A DNA stretch of 20,165 nucleotides from an uncultured Acidobacteriota bacterium (GTDB taxonomy: Bacteria; Acidobacteriota; JAAYUB01), in NCBI GenBank assembly GCA_937925645.1, contig CALAMB010000247.1:1-20165 (forward strand), in the 5' to 3' direction. The translations under genes were made by a program, and so were the position numbers. Shown here one piece after another: positions 7,698-15,882 of the stretch (the stretch's first letter is position 1; every line of letters starts with the position of its first letter). The notes below the pieces were generated by a model. The model was not told where the DNA came from. It did no database searches and saw only the letters and a list, made by a program, of their open reading frames with translations.

Positions 7698-8093
7698 ATG
7701 AAAGAGAGACGCCAGTTTGTTCGCATCCCCCGCAAGGGGCTCATCAAATTCCGGGAGATACATCTGCCCCGAAGCCTGATCTCCGACGACGCCTCGTTCT
7801 ACACCAACATCTCCCCCGGCGGCATCCTGTTCGAGTCCGCCCACCACCTGAACCTGGGCACCATGCTCAAGCTGGAGATCGAGCTCAAGGACTGGGCCCG
7901 ATGCCTGCCCGGCGCGGAGAAGCTCCCGGGCGGCAACACCCAGCCGCTGCGGGTGCTGGGCGAAGTGGTGCACTGCCACGAGCTCGGCTCCCAGAGCGGC
8001 TACAGCATCGGCATCAAGTTCGTCAACCTGGACCCCCGCCACCAGGAGGCCCTGCTCAAGTGCCTCCAGGACCACGCCGCCCAGCATGATTAA
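7698..8093 (+). CDS. PilZ-domain protein, probable c-di-GMP receptor
   Basis: A 131-residue single-domain protein. It begins with RRQFVRIP, giving the RxxxR motif at Arg5-Arg9, and has NISPGG at 37-42, the [D/N]xSxxG motif; together these bind cyclic di-GMP in PilZ domains. The rest forms the expected beta barrel, ending in GYSIGIKFVNLD and a C-terminal helix. The stretch between about 65 and 88, with LPGAEKLPGG, is a longer loop than in minimal PilZ domains. AGGAG at 7690-7694 is only three bases before the ATG. The gene overlaps the HAD gene by 8 bp. The output partner is not evident. Confidence 0.8.
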   Translation: MKERRQFVRIPRKGLIKFREIHLPRSLISDDASFYTNISPGGILFESAHHLNLGTMLKLEIELKDWARCLPGAEKLPGGNTQPLRVLGEVVHCHELGSQSGYSIGIKFVNLDPRHQEALLKCLQDHAAQHD

Positions 8094-8760
8094 AGGGATC
8101 ATCTTCGATCTGGACGACACGCTGTACTCCTTCCAGGAGTACCTCGAAAGCGGCTTCTGGGAAGTGGCCCGCTACGCCGGCGGCAAGTACGGCATCGACC
8201 CGCAGGAATCGTTCGCCTACATGAAGATCCTGTACTCCCGCTACGGCGAGCGGGAAGTGTTGTCGAACCTGGTCTCGTATTTCTCGCTGGAACCCGCGGC
8301 CATCATCGAGATGATCTCGGTGTTTCGCGAACACCGCCCCAACATCGCCCTGTTCCCGGCTTACCGCAAAACGCTCCAGACGCTGGGCGACACCTACACC
8401 CTGGGGCTGCTCACCGACGGCGATCCCGGTGTCCAGGCCAAGAAGATCAAGGCGCTGCGAATCCAGAAGTATTTCAAGCACACCATCTTCACCCACAAGT
8501 TCGAGGAGGCGAAGTGGAAACCCAACGCCTTCTGCTACACGCTCATGGCCCGGGTGATCGGCTGCAATCCCCGCGACCTCGTTTTCGTCGGCGACAATCC
8601 GCTCACCGATTTCCTCGGCGCCAAAAAGGCCGGCTACCTCACGGTGCGGGTGCTCACCGGCGAGTTCCGCGACAAGGCGGTGCCCATGGAATTCGAGGCC
8701 CATCGCCGAATCAAAGACCTGACCGGGCTCCAGGACTACATGAATGAGTTCTTCCAGTAG
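8086..8760 (+). CDS. HAD-superfamily hydrolase
   Basis: A 224-residue HAD phosphatase with all four motifs: FDLDDT with nucleophile Asp8 and acid/base Asp10, LLTDGD with Thr110 after the helical cap (about 15-95), Lys145 in AKWKPNAF, and FVGDNPLTD with Asp170. It probably dephosphorylates a small metabolite such as a nucleotide or sugar phosphate; the substrate is unresolved. ATG 8086 lies inside the end of the PilZ gene (ATGATTAA), suggesting translational coupling, and the 3' end overlaps the next gene by 17 bp. Confidence 0.87.
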   Translation: MIKGIIFDLDDTLYSFQEYLESGFWEVARYAGGKYGIDPQESFAYMKILYSRYGEREVLSNLVSYFSLEPAAIIEMISVFREHRPNIALFPAYRKTLQTLGDTYTLGLLTDGDPGVQAKKIKALRIQKYFKHTIFTHKFEEAKWKPNAFCYTLMARVIGCNPRDLVFVGDNPLTDFLGAKKAGYLTVRVLTGEFRDKAVPMEFEAHRRIKDLTGLQDYMNEFFQ

Positions 8761-9703
8761 CCTCCCCCGCCTGGTGCCGCTGTTCGAAATCGGGTCGGCC
8801 CAACTGGCGCCCGTTCTCGAGGCGGAACGGGCGGAGTGGGCCGCGCGCCTCGACTGGGACTTCGAGCCGTCGCTGGCCTCGCTGCGCCACCTGATCGACA
8901 CCCGGGTGCTCCCCGGCGTGGCGGTGGCGGCGGGCGACCGCGGCGTCGGCTACGCCTATTACCTGTTCCGCGACCAGCGGGCGCTGGTGGGCGGCCTGTA
9001 CTTCCTGCCCGAGTTCCGGGACGGCGACTGGCCCCGGCTGGTGCTCCAGCGCGTCTTCCATGAGTTGGCCCGCCAGCCGCTGGCGCGGTCCATCGAGGGG
9101 CAGATCCTGTTCCCCGGCCCCGAGCGCTCGGCCGGACCACTGCTGCGCGCGAGCGGCTTCCAGTTCCTGGAGCGGCGGTTCCTCCGGCTGGAGGCGCCGG
9201 CGGAGCGCCCGCTCCCCCAGGGCCCGGCGGACCTCACCCTCCGCCCCATCCCCGAGGGGAGGCTCGACGACCTGGCGCTTCTGATGACCCACGCCTACCG
9301 CGGCCACGTGGACGCCCGGACGTCGTCACTGTACCTGAGCTTCGACGGCTGCGCGCGTCTCATCCAGGCGCTGGTGCTCCGCGGCGGCTGCGGTCCGTGC
9401 GAGGCGTCGCTCAGCCTGATGGCCGCGGTGCGCGACACGCCGGCGGGCGCCATCGTCGTCTCCCGGATTTCGAAGGGATCGTTTTTCGTCTCGCAGGTGT
9501 TCGTCCACCCCCGGCACCAGGGCCAGGGAATCGGGCGGGTGCTCGTGGGCGCCGTGATCAACGCGCTGGCCAAACGCCACCCCGGCGCCCGCCTCAGCCT
9601 GACGGTCTCGCGGGACAACGCGCGGGCCTATGACTGGTACCGCCGCCTGGGCTTCGCCGACCGGCTCCCCCACTACGCCTTCATGAAACTGGCCGGAGAC
9701 TGA
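8744..9703 (+). CDS. GNAT N-acetyltransferase, possibly tandem
   Basis: A 319-residue protein. The C-terminal half (about 160-319) is a clear GNAT domain: QVFVHPRHQGQGIGRVLV at 251-268 holds the acetyl-CoA motif with Gln259, Gly262 and Gly264, and SRDNARAYDWYRRLGF at 289-304 is the usual final part. The N-terminal half (about 10-150) has GNAT-like alternation (GVAVAAGDRGVGYAYYLF, GLYFLPEFRDGDWPRLVL) but lacks the glycine signature, so it may be a degenerate second GNAT domain. The ATG at 8744 overlaps the HAD gene, with no strong ribosome site, which fits translational coupling. Its 3' end overlaps the opposing phosphatase gene by 31 bp. The substrate is unknown. Confidence 0.82.
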   Translation: MSSSSSLPRLVPLFEIGSAQLAPVLEAERAEWAARLDWDFEPSLASLRHLIDTRVLPGVAVAAGDRGVGYAYYLFRDQRALVGGLYFLPEFRDGDWPRLVLQRVFHELARQPLARSIEGQILFPGPERSAGPLLRASGFQFLERRFLRLEAPAERPLPQGPADLTLRPIPEGRLDDLALLMTHAYRGHVDARTSSLYLSFDGCARLIQALVLRGGCGPCEASLSLMAAVRDTPAGAIVVSRISKGSFFVSQVFVHPRHQGQGIGRVLVGAVINALAKRHPGARLSLTVSRDNARAYDWYRRLGFADRLPHYAFMKLAGD

Positions 9704-10467
9704 CCGGTCACTGCCAGCATCGGCGCGTGGATCCGGCCGTTGGAGGCCACGATCTCCGGAAAGTATATCGAGAAAGGCCCGCCGTCGAACCGGCTCAGCC
9801 GGCCGCCCGCCGCGGCGAGGATGGCGGCGCCCGCCGCCGTGTCCCACGGGCGGAGCCGGCGCTCCCAGAAGCCGTCGAACCGGCCCATGGCCACATAGCA
9901 CAGGTCCAGCGCCGCCGAGCCGTCGCGGCGGATGGCCTGGGCCTGGCGCAGGAACGCGGTGAACAGCGGCACGATGTCGTCAGCGGTGTGGGCGTCGTAG
10001 GGAAAGCCCGTGGCGAGCATCGACTCGCGCAGGCTGTCGCGTTCCGAGACGCGGACGGGCGCGCCGTTGAGCCAGGCGCCGCCGTCCCGCACCGCCCAGA
10101 ACTCCTCCCCCAGGGCCGGGGCGTGGACGACGCCGAGCAGCGGCTCCTCTCCCCGCACCAGGCCGACGGACACGCAGAACGGCGGGTAGCCGTGGACGAA
10201 ATTGGTGGTGCCGTCCAGCGGATCGATCACCCAGGTGTACTCGCCGCTGCCGGCGCGCGCCCCGGACTCCTCCAGCAGGAAGCCGTGGTCGGGAAATGCC
10301 GCCCGCAGCCGGTCCAGCACGGTCTTTTCGGCTTCCAGATCGGCCTGGGTCACGAGGTCGATGGCCCCCTTCTTCCGAACGTCGAGCGCGCGGCCGAAAT
10401 GCCCCATGAGCACCTCACCCGCCGCTCGGGCCGCCGCCCGCGCCGCCGCCAGCCACTCCTGCTCCAT
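9673..10467 (-). CDS. Inositol monophosphatase family protein
   Basis: A 264-residue enzyme of the usual length for the family, which hydrolyses inositol 1-phosphate or related sugar phosphates with Mg2+. The metal-site motif is WVIDPLDGTTNF at about 79-90, with Glu66-Glu67 in LLEESG upstream, and the second signature is RPWDTAAGAAILAAAGG near 208-224. All expected metal ligands appear present. The start has AGGAGG five bases upstream on the minus strand and its promoter lies at 10500-10529. Alternatives within the family are CysQ-type bisphosphatase or histidinol phosphatase; the sequence alone does not decide. Confidence 0.9.
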   Translation of the reverse strand: MEQEWLAAARAAARAAGEVLMGHFGRALDVRKKGAIDLVTQADLEAEKTVLDRLRAAFPDHGFLLEESGARAGSGEYTWVIDPLDGTTNFVHGYPPFCVSVGLVRGEEPLLGVVHAPALGEEFWAVRDGGAWLNGAPVRVSERDSLRESMLATGFPYDAHTADDIVPLFTAFLRQAQAIRRDGSAALDLCYVAMGRFDGFWERRLRPWDTAAGAAILAAAGGRLSRFDGGPFSIYFPEIVASNGRIHAPMLAVTGQSPASFMKA

Positions 10468-10499
10468 GCGCGCCTCCTGTCCGCCGTCCGCGGCCGTCC

Positions 10500-10529
10500 A
10501 CTATAGCAATCCCGCCCCGCCCGGCGCAA
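10500..10529 (-). promoter_or_regulatory. Promoter of the inositol monophosphatase gene
   Basis: On the minus strand TGCTATAGT (10500-10508) is an extended -10 with a 5/6 hexamer; TTGCGC at 10524-10529 is a 3/6 -35 at 18 bp. It lies about 33 bp upstream of the start, nearly adjacent to the divergent phoH promoter. Confidence 0.55.
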
Positions 10530-10534
10530 CCGTA

Positions 10535-10563
10535 TTGACGGCCGGGGCTCCAACCATTAAGAT
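10535..10563 (+). promoter_or_regulatory. Promoter of phoH
   Basis: TTGACG (10535-10540, 5/6) and TAAGAT (10558-10563, 4/6) are separated by exactly 17 bp and lie 32 bp upstream of the proposed TTG start, leaving a short leader with the GGGAGGA ribosome site. Confidence 0.6.
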
Positions 10564-10594
10564 AGCGGTCACGCCCGGGCGGGAGGACATTGGA

Positions 10595-11617
10595 TTGGTT
10601 CAACTGGAACTTGACCCCAAAAGTCTCGAATCCCTGTTCGACAAGCAGAAGGAGAGCCTCAAGCTGCTGGAGTCGCTGTTCAACGTGGATATCTACATCC
10701 GCGGCCACCAGCTCCAGCTCGAAGGCGCCGCCGACGACACCGCCGTCGTCCGCGGCATCCTCGAAGACTTCGCCCGCCTCCACGCCGGGGGCGCCGCGCC
10801 CGACCGGGACAGGATCCGCCGCGCCTTCCGCGAGATCGCCGAAAACACCGCCCTGAGCCTCAACGACTTCTTCGAGAACTCGCGGGTGATCCAGGCCGGC
10901 CATCGCAAGATCTGTCCCAAGAGCCGCAACCAGAGTGTCTACGTCGAGGAGATCTTCAAGCGGGATCTGGTGTTCGCCATCGGCCCGGCGGGAACCGGCA
11001 AAACCTTCCTTGCCGTGGCCGCCGCCGTGAACCTGCTGCTGGACAAGCGCGTCGCCCGGATCATCCTCACCCGGCCGGCGGTGGAAGCCGGCGAGAAGCT
11101 GGGCTTCCTGCCCGGCGACATGCAGGAGAAGGTCAACCCGTACCTGCGGCCCCTCTACGACGCCCTCTACCACATGCTGGACTACGAGCGGGTGCAGAAG
11201 CTCCTGGAGCGGGAGGTCATCGAGATCGCGCCCCTGGCCTTCATGCGCGGCCGGACGCTGAGCGACTCGTTCATCATCCTCGACGAGGCGCAGAACACCA
11301 CGCCGGAACAGATGAAAATGTTCCTCACCCGCATCGGAATCAACTCCAAGGTGGTGGTCACCGGCGACATCACCCAGGTGGACCTGCCCGACGGCAAGGT
11401 CTCGGGACTGATCCAGGCCCGGGAGATCCTTCGCGACATCGAGGGAATCCGCTTCTGCTATTTCGACGAGCGGGACGTGGTCCGCCACGCCCTGGTCCAG
11501 CTCATCATCAGCGCCTACGCCCGCCACGGGGGCCAGGCCGCGCCGCGCGCCACCCGGCGGGAGGAGCCGCCGGCGGACACCGCCGGCGGCGCGCCCGGCG
11601 GCGACCGGCCCGCCTGA
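10595..11617 (+). CDS. phoH: PhoH family ATPase
   Basis: A 340-residue cytoplasmic P-loop ATPase of the PhoH family, linked elsewhere to RNA metabolism and ribosome maturation. Numbering is from TTG 10595. The N-terminal KH-like region (about 1-90) is followed by the Walker A GPAGTGKT at 130-137 and Walker B FIILDEAQN at 226-234, with VVTGDITQVDLP at 254-265. The frame has no ATG or GTG near the start of homology. GGGAGGA at 10581-10587 sits 7 nt before TTG 10595, in frame, just before QLELDPKSLESLF, so a TTG start is the best choice. The alanine- and proline-rich tail after residue 310 is not conserved. The usual downstream partner ybeY is absent; the next gene is a glycosyltransferase. Confidence 0.9.
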   Translation: MVQLELDPKSLESLFDKQKESLKLLESLFNVDIYIRGHQLQLEGAADDTAVVRGILEDFARLHAGGAAPDRDRIRRAFREIAENTALSLNDFFENSRVIQAGHRKICPKSRNQSVYVEEIFKRDLVFAIGPAGTGKTFLAVAAAVNLLLDKRVARIILTRPAVEAGEKLGFLPGDMQEKVNPYLRPLYDALYHMLDYERVQKLLEREVIEIAPLAFMRGRTLSDSFIILDEAQNTTPEQMKMFLTRIGINSKVVVTGDITQVDLPDGKVSGLIQAREILRDIEGIRFCYFDERDVVRHALVQLIISAYARHGGQAAPRATRREEPPADTAGGAPGGDRPA

Positions 11618-11648
11618 GCCGCCACGGAGCGGGATCGCGCACCGTCGC

Positions 11649-13268
11649 ATGGGCAAGAAACGCCGCCACGCCAGATCCGTTGAACGCCGCGAGGCCGCGG
11701 CCGGCGCCCGTCCGCCGCTGGCCGCGCGGATCGGCGCCTCGCTGGGGGCGTTCGCCGCCCGCCCCGCCGCCCCCTGGTGGCTCGGGGCCGCGTTTGGCAT
11801 CCCCGTCGCCATCGTCGGCCTGGCCTTTCACGAGATGCCCGACTTCGGCATGGAGAGCGACTTCTTCTGGGAATACGTCCCGCTGGCGAAGGCATACCTG
11901 GACGGGCGCTTCCCCATCGGCGCCTTCCGCGGCCCGGGCTACCCGGCCGTGCTGGCGCTGGTCCGGGTGGTCGTCGGCGAGTACGTCCGCGCGGGGATCC
12001 TGATCTCGGCCCTGTCGGCCGCCGGCGTGCTGGCGGCGATGTTCGCCTTCATCCGGCGGGTGGCCACCCCCGGCAAGGCGCTGGCCGCAGCGGCGTTGCT
12101 GGCCGTCAATCCCGTCTTCATCGAGCACGGCTGGCGGGTGGGCACCGACATGTTCTTCGGCCTGCTGGTATCGCTGGTCCTGCTCCTCCTCTTCGGACGG
12201 ACGTCCTTCCGCTGGGGCGCGCTGGCGGGGGCGGCGGCGCTCGCCGGGGTCGCGTACCTGACGCGGTACAACGGAGTGTTCGTCCTGGGGGCCGTCCCCG
12301 TCATCGCCCTGGTGAACGTCTGGGGTCTGGACTGGCGGCGGCGCCTGGCGGCGGCGCTGGCGTTCGCCGCGGTGTTCGCCGCGGTCATCGCCCCGTGGAG
12401 CGCCTACTGCAAAGCGGAAAGGGGCAGTTTCTTTTACAGCGACAATTACCTCAACCTCGGCTACGAGGTCTACGGCCGGGGCCGGATGAACAAGGAGCAG
12501 TTCTGGCGCGCCGCCCCCGGCATGGGGATCCGCTCCGCGGGAGACGTGCTGACCCGCGACCCGGCGGCGGTCGCCGGGCGGGTGCTGGGCAACGTGCCGC
12601 GGCACTTCTGGGCCGACCTGAACCGGCTCGTGGGCTGGCCCGCGGCCGCCTTCACCCTGCTGGGACTGGGCCTGCTCCTCTTCCGGAAGCCGCCGCCCGG
12701 AGAGGCGGCCGCCTATCTGTACGGGGCGGCCTTCTTCGCCGTGATCCTGCTGACCACCCTGGAGACACGCTACACGCTGTTCCTGCTGCCGCTCTACCTC
12801 CTGCTCGCGGTCCAGGCGATCCGGGGCGAGGGGCTGCGCTTGTCCGGACCGGCGTGGCGGTGGGCGGCCGCGGCGGCCCTGGCGGCGACGCTGGCCGCGT
12901 CCGGCTACCAGGCGGTCCGGGCGAATGCGGCGGCCATCGACGCCGGCCCCAAGGAGGTGCTGGCCGTGGCCGACTGGTTCCGCCTCAACGTTCCGCCCGC
13001 CGATCGGGGGCGCCGCGTCGCCGCGCGCAAGCCGCACATCGCCTACTACATGGGGCTGGAGCACGCGACGCTCCCCGTGGCCGAAACCGAGGCGGAGCTC
13101 CACGCCGCCCTCAAGCGCCAGGGGATCGATTACCTCTACTTCGGCGGTTCGGAGCTGACCACGCGGCGCTCGCTGATGCGCCTCATCGACCCCAGCCGGC
13201 CGCATGCGGGCTTCCGGATGCTGGTGTACTCGACGGACCCGCTGTCGGTGCTGTACCGGGTGGAATGA
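11649..13268 (+). CDS. GT-C type membrane glycosyltransferase (family 39-like)
   Basis: A 539-residue polytopic membrane protein. After a basic N-terminus (KKRRHARSVERR) come roughly eight to ten hydrophobic segments, for example around 45-60, 115-135, 165-190, 195-240 and 330-390. The first large extracytoplasmic loop contains MESDFFWEYVPLAKAYLDGR with acidic residues where GT-C enzymes carry their catalytic aspartate, followed by RGPGYP. The soluble C-terminal domain begins near 430. The layout fits ArnT/PMT-like transferases that use polyprenyl-phosphate sugars in the cell envelope; donor and acceptor are unknown. It begins 31 bp after phoH, so may be cotranscribed. The ribosome site is weak (GGAGCGGG, rather far). 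Confidence 0.78.
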   Translation: MGKKRRHARSVERREAAAGARPPLAARIGASLGAFAARPAAPWWLGAAFGIPVAIVGLAFHEMPDFGMESDFFWEYVPLAKAYLDGRFPIGAFRGPGYPAVLALVRVVVGEYVRAGILISALSAAGVLAAMFAFIRRVATPGKALAAAALLAVNPVFIEHGWRVGTDMFFGLLVSLVLLLLFGRTSFRWGALAGAAALAGVAYLTRYNGVFVLGAVPVIALVNVWGLDWRRRLAAALAFAAVFAAVIAPWSAYCKAERGSFFYSDNYLNLGYEVYGRGRMNKEQFWRAAPGMGIRSAGDVLTRDPAAVAGRVLGNVPRHFWADLNRLVGWPAAAFTLLGLGLLLFRKPPPGEAAAYLYGAAFFAVILLTTLETRYTLFLLPLYLLLAVQAIRGEGLRLSGPAWRWAAAAALAATLAASGYQAVRANAAAIDAGPKEVLAVADWFRLNVPPADRGRRVAARKPHIAYYMGLEHATLPVAETEAELHAALKRQGIDYLYFGGSELTTRRSLMRLIDPSRPHAGFRMLVYSTDPLSVLYRVE

Positions 13269-13310
13269 CACGCCGGCCGGGCCGGCGACGCGTCGCCGCG
13301 GATAAACATT

Positions 13311-13339
13311 TTGTGTCCGGCAACTCTTTGTGTTCAAAT
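13311..13339 (+). promoter_or_regulatory. Possible promoter of the S9 peptidase gene
   Basis: TTGTGT (13311-13316) and TCAAAT (13334-13339) are 17 bp apart, each 4/6, inside the AT-richest part of the 154-bp gap. Confidence 0.3.
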
Positions 13340-13422
13340 AGGGATTCCGGCGGCGCCGGGGACCGCCCCCGGCCCGATGAAGCGATGAACCGATCCGTCA
13401 CCACATCATGGAGGAATACCGC

Positions 13423-15480
13423 ATGCGCATCGGATGGCTTGTTCTGGCTCTATCGATTGCCTTGGGTGCCGGCGTGATGGGCGTCCCCCCCGCCGCGGAC
13501 ACGCATCCGTTCTCGGTCCACGACATGCTGGCCATGGACCGGATTTCCGAGCCCGCCGTCTCGCCCGACGGCAAGCTGGTGGTCTTCACGCTCCGCACCA
13601 CCGACCTGGAGGCCAACCGCGGCCGCACCGATCTCTGGGTGGTGGGCACCGACGGCGCCGGCCTGCGCCGCCTGACCACTCACCAGGCCGGCGACTCCAA
13701 CCCGGTCTGGTCGCCGTGCGGGAAATGCATCTTCTTCCTGTCCACCCGCTCCGGCTCGTCGCAGGTGTGGCGCATCCGCCTGGACGGCGGCGAGGCCACC
13801 GCCGTGACCCAGCTGCCGCTGGATGTGTCCAACCTCGGCATCTCCCCCGACGGCAAGCGGCTGATCTTCTCCCTCGAGGTGTACCCCGATCTCAAGACCG
13901 CCGCTGAAACCGCCGACCGCCTGGCCGAACTGGCGAAGCGCAAGAGCACCGGCATGATCTGGGACCGCCTGTTCGTGCGCCACTGGGACACCTGGACCGA
14001 CGGCCGGCGCAGCCACCTCTTCGTGATGCCCGTGGCCGGCGGCGAGCCGGTGGACCTGATGGCGGGCATGGACGCCGACGCGCCCTCCAAGCCGTTCGGC
14101 GGCACCGAGGAGTTCACCTTCACCCCCGACGGCCAAGGCGTGGTCTTCACCGCCAAGGACGTCGGCCGCGAGGAGGCGTGGTCCACCAACTTCGACCTGT
14201 TTTTCGCCCCCGTCGACGGCGCGACGCCCCCGAAAAAGCTCACCGCCAACCCGGCCTGGGACACCCAGCCCGTGTTCTCCCCCGACGGCAAGACCCTGGC
14301 TTACCTGGCCATGAAGCGGGCGGGCTACGAGGCGGACCGCTACGCGATCATGCTGCGCGGCTGGCCCGACGGCGCGGCCAGGGAGCTGGCGCCCGACTGG
14401 GACCGCTCCCCCCAGAGCATCGTCTGGTCTCCCGACGGCAAGACCCTCTACGCCGCGGCCGACAACCTGGGCCAGACGTCGCTCTTCGCCATTGACGCCG
14501 CCACCGGCGCCGTCCGGGTGGTGGTGGAGCAAGGGACGGTGAGCAGCCCGAGCCCGGCCGGCGACGTGATCCTGTACGGCCTCGATCACCTGAAATCGCC
14601 GGTGGAGCTGTACACCGTCAAACCCGACGGAACCGGAGTCCGGAAGATCACCGGCATCAATGACGCCAAGGTGGCGGCGGCCCGCATGGGCGACGCCGAG
14701 CAGTTCACCTTCAAGGGCTGGAACAACGAGACCGTCTATGGTTACGTCGTGAAGCCGGCGGACTTCGACCCGGCGCGCCAGTACCCGGTGGCCTACCTCA
14801 TCCACGGCGGGCCGCAGGGCTCATTCGGCAACCACTTCCACTACCGCTGGAACCCCCAGGCCTACACCGGCGCCGGCTACGCCGCGGTGATGGTGGACTT
14901 CCACGCCTCCACCGGCTACGGCCAGGCGTTCACCGACGCCATCCGGGGCGACTGGGGCGGCAAGCCGCTGGAGGACCTTCAGAAAGGACTGGCGGCCGCG
15001 GTGGCCAAGTACCCGTGGCTCGACGGCGACCGCGTGGCGGCGCTCGGCGCCTCGTACGGCGGCTACATGATCAACTGGATCGCCGGCAACTGGCCGGACC
15101 GCTTCCGCTGCCTCGTGGTCCACGACGGCAACCTGGACGAGCGGATGGCCTACTTCGACACCGAGGAGCTCTGGTTCCCCGAGTGGGATCACCAGGGTGT
15201 GCCCTGGGAGAATCCCGAGCACTACAACCGGCACAACCCGGTCGATTACGTGAAAAACTGGCGGACACCCATGCTGGTCATCCACGGCGGCAAGGACTAT
15301 CGGGTGGTGGACACCCAGGGCATCGCCACCTTCAACGCCCTGCAGCGTCGCGGCATCGAGAGCCGGTTCCTGCATTTCCCCGACGAGAACCACTGGGTGC
15401 TCAAGCCACACAACTCCATCCTCTGGCACGACACCGTCATCGCCTGGCTGGACAAATTCTGCCAGGCGGACGCGAAGTAA
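13423..15480 (+). CDS. Secreted S9-family peptidase (prolyl oligopeptidase type)
   Basis: A 685-residue exported serine peptidase. Residues 1-25 form a signal peptide (MRIGWLVLALSIALGAGVMG), followed by a beta propeller with repeated SPDGK blades (about 45-415) and an alpha/beta-hydrolase domain (about 430-685). The catalytic triad is Ser544 in GASYGGYM, Asp625 in HGGKDYRV and His657 in DENHW; the oxyanion region is LIHGGPQGSFG. It likely cleaves short peptides in the periplasm, as in the acylaminoacyl-peptidase/DPP5 group. ATG 13423 is preferred over the in-frame ATG 13408, because GGAGGAA at 13410-13416 is 6-7 nt upstream and the signal peptide begins there. A strong terminator follows at 15507. 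Confidence 0.92.
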   Translation: MRIGWLVLALSIALGAGVMGVPPAADTHPFSVHDMLAMDRISEPAVSPDGKLVVFTLRTTDLEANRGRTDLWVVGTDGAGLRRLTTHQAGDSNPVWSPCGKCIFFLSTRSGSSQVWRIRLDGGEATAVTQLPLDVSNLGISPDGKRLIFSLEVYPDLKTAAETADRLAELAKRKSTGMIWDRLFVRHWDTWTDGRRSHLFVMPVAGGEPVDLMAGMDADAPSKPFGGTEEFTFTPDGQGVVFTAKDVGREEAWSTNFDLFFAPVDGATPPKKLTANPAWDTQPVFSPDGKTLAYLAMKRAGYEADRYAIMLRGWPDGAARELAPDWDRSPQSIVWSPDGKTLYAAADNLGQTSLFAIDAATGAVRVVVEQGTVSSPSPAGDVILYGLDHLKSPVELYTVKPDGTGVRKITGINDAKVAAARMGDAEQFTFKGWNNETVYGYVVKPADFDPARQYPVAYLIHGGPQGSFGNHFHYRWNPQAYTGAGYAAVMVDFHASTGYGQAFTDAIRGDWGGKPLEDLQKGLAAAVAKYPWLDGDRVAALGASYGGYMINWIAGNWPDRFRCLVVHDGNLDERMAYFDTEELWFPEWDHQGVPWENPEHYNRHNPVDYVKNWRTPMLVIHGGKDYRVVDTQGIATFNALQRRGIESRFLHFPDENHWVLKPHNSILWHDTVIAWLDKFCQADAK

Positions 15481-15506
15481 CCGACCGACTGCACCTGAGC
15501 GACACC

Positions 15507-15537
15507 CGGCGGGGCTCCTCGGCCCCGCCGTTTTTTT
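15507..15537 (+). terminator. Intrinsic terminator of the S9 peptidase gene
   Basis: CGGCGGGGC (15507-15515), a 6-nt loop and GCCCCGCCG (15522-15530) form a perfect 9-bp stem followed by seven T, 27 bp after the stop codon. Confidence 0.92.
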
Positions 15538-15541
15538 CGCC

Positions 15542-15564
15542 GCAGGCTGCGCTTCGGCCAGGCG
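15542..15564 (+). repeat. GC-rich dispersed repeat unit
   Basis: The unit, with GCGCTTCGGCC at its core, matches 20092-20113 nearly base for base (two differences over 22 bp). It is the first of several repeat units in the spacer 15538-15970, in which I see no gene. Confidence 0.55.
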
Positions 15565-15575
15565 CGGAGCGGAGC

Positions 15576-15739
15576 AGTAGGCCGCGCCTGCCGGGCGCGG
15601 CCCGCTCCCTCGGCACGTTCGAGCGATTCGCCCACGGATTCGAGTCACGGCGCGGCGCACAGTAAGCCGCGCCCGCCGGGCGCGGCCCGCTCCCTCGGCA
15701 CGGTTGAGCGATTGCTCACGGATTCGTGCAGAGTCACGG
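15576..15739 (+). repeat. Tandem pair of a 75-79 bp hairpin-forming repeat
   Basis: Copy 1 (15576-15650) and copy 2 (15661-15739) are direct repeats with starts 85 bp apart. They match at nearly all positions apart from short indels in the right half and the insertion TGCA near the end. Each starts with an inverted repeat: GCCGCGCC and GGCGCGGC in copy 1, and GCCGCGCCC and GGGCGCGGC with a 3-nt loop in copy 2. The following CCCGCTCCCTCGGCACG is identical in both. No open frame, terminal inverted repeats or transposase is associated. Confidence 0.8.
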
Positions 15740-15782
15740 TGAGGGTGGATCAGAATCCCCTCACACCCTGCCGAGTTTCACG

Positions 15783-15882
15783 GCGCCCGTCCGGCGGACG
15801 GGCGCTACTGCGCTGCGGTTGGCGCTACTTCGCCGTAGACCGCGTCGCAGCGTACAGCAGGCCGCGCTCCGGCCGGGCGCGG
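15783..15882 (+). repeat. Palindromic repeat element, related to the window's right end
   Basis: It begins with a perfect 11-bp inverted repeat, GCGCCCGTCCG (15783-15793) and CGGACGGGCGC (15795-15805), around a single base. The stretch 15793-15830 is identical to 20111-20148 except for one base. It ends with a further hairpin, CCGCGC (15862-15867) and GCGCGG (15877-15882), which directly abuts the -35 hexamer of the next promoter. Likely a REP/BIME-like non-autonomous element. Confidence 0.7.

Noticed and set aside
11508..13337. 609-codon minus-strand frame opposite the glycosyltransferase
   Set aside because: Composition dominated by Arg, Gly and Gln; the plus strand encodes a coherent series of membrane helices.
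13450..14805. 451-codon minus-strand frame opposite the S9 peptidase
   Set aside because: Shadow rich in Gly, His and Val; the peptidase with complete triad is on the other strand.
15576..15739. CRISPR array
   Set aside because: Only two copies, the repeat unit is about 75 bp and copies differ by indels; no regular spacers and no cas genes.
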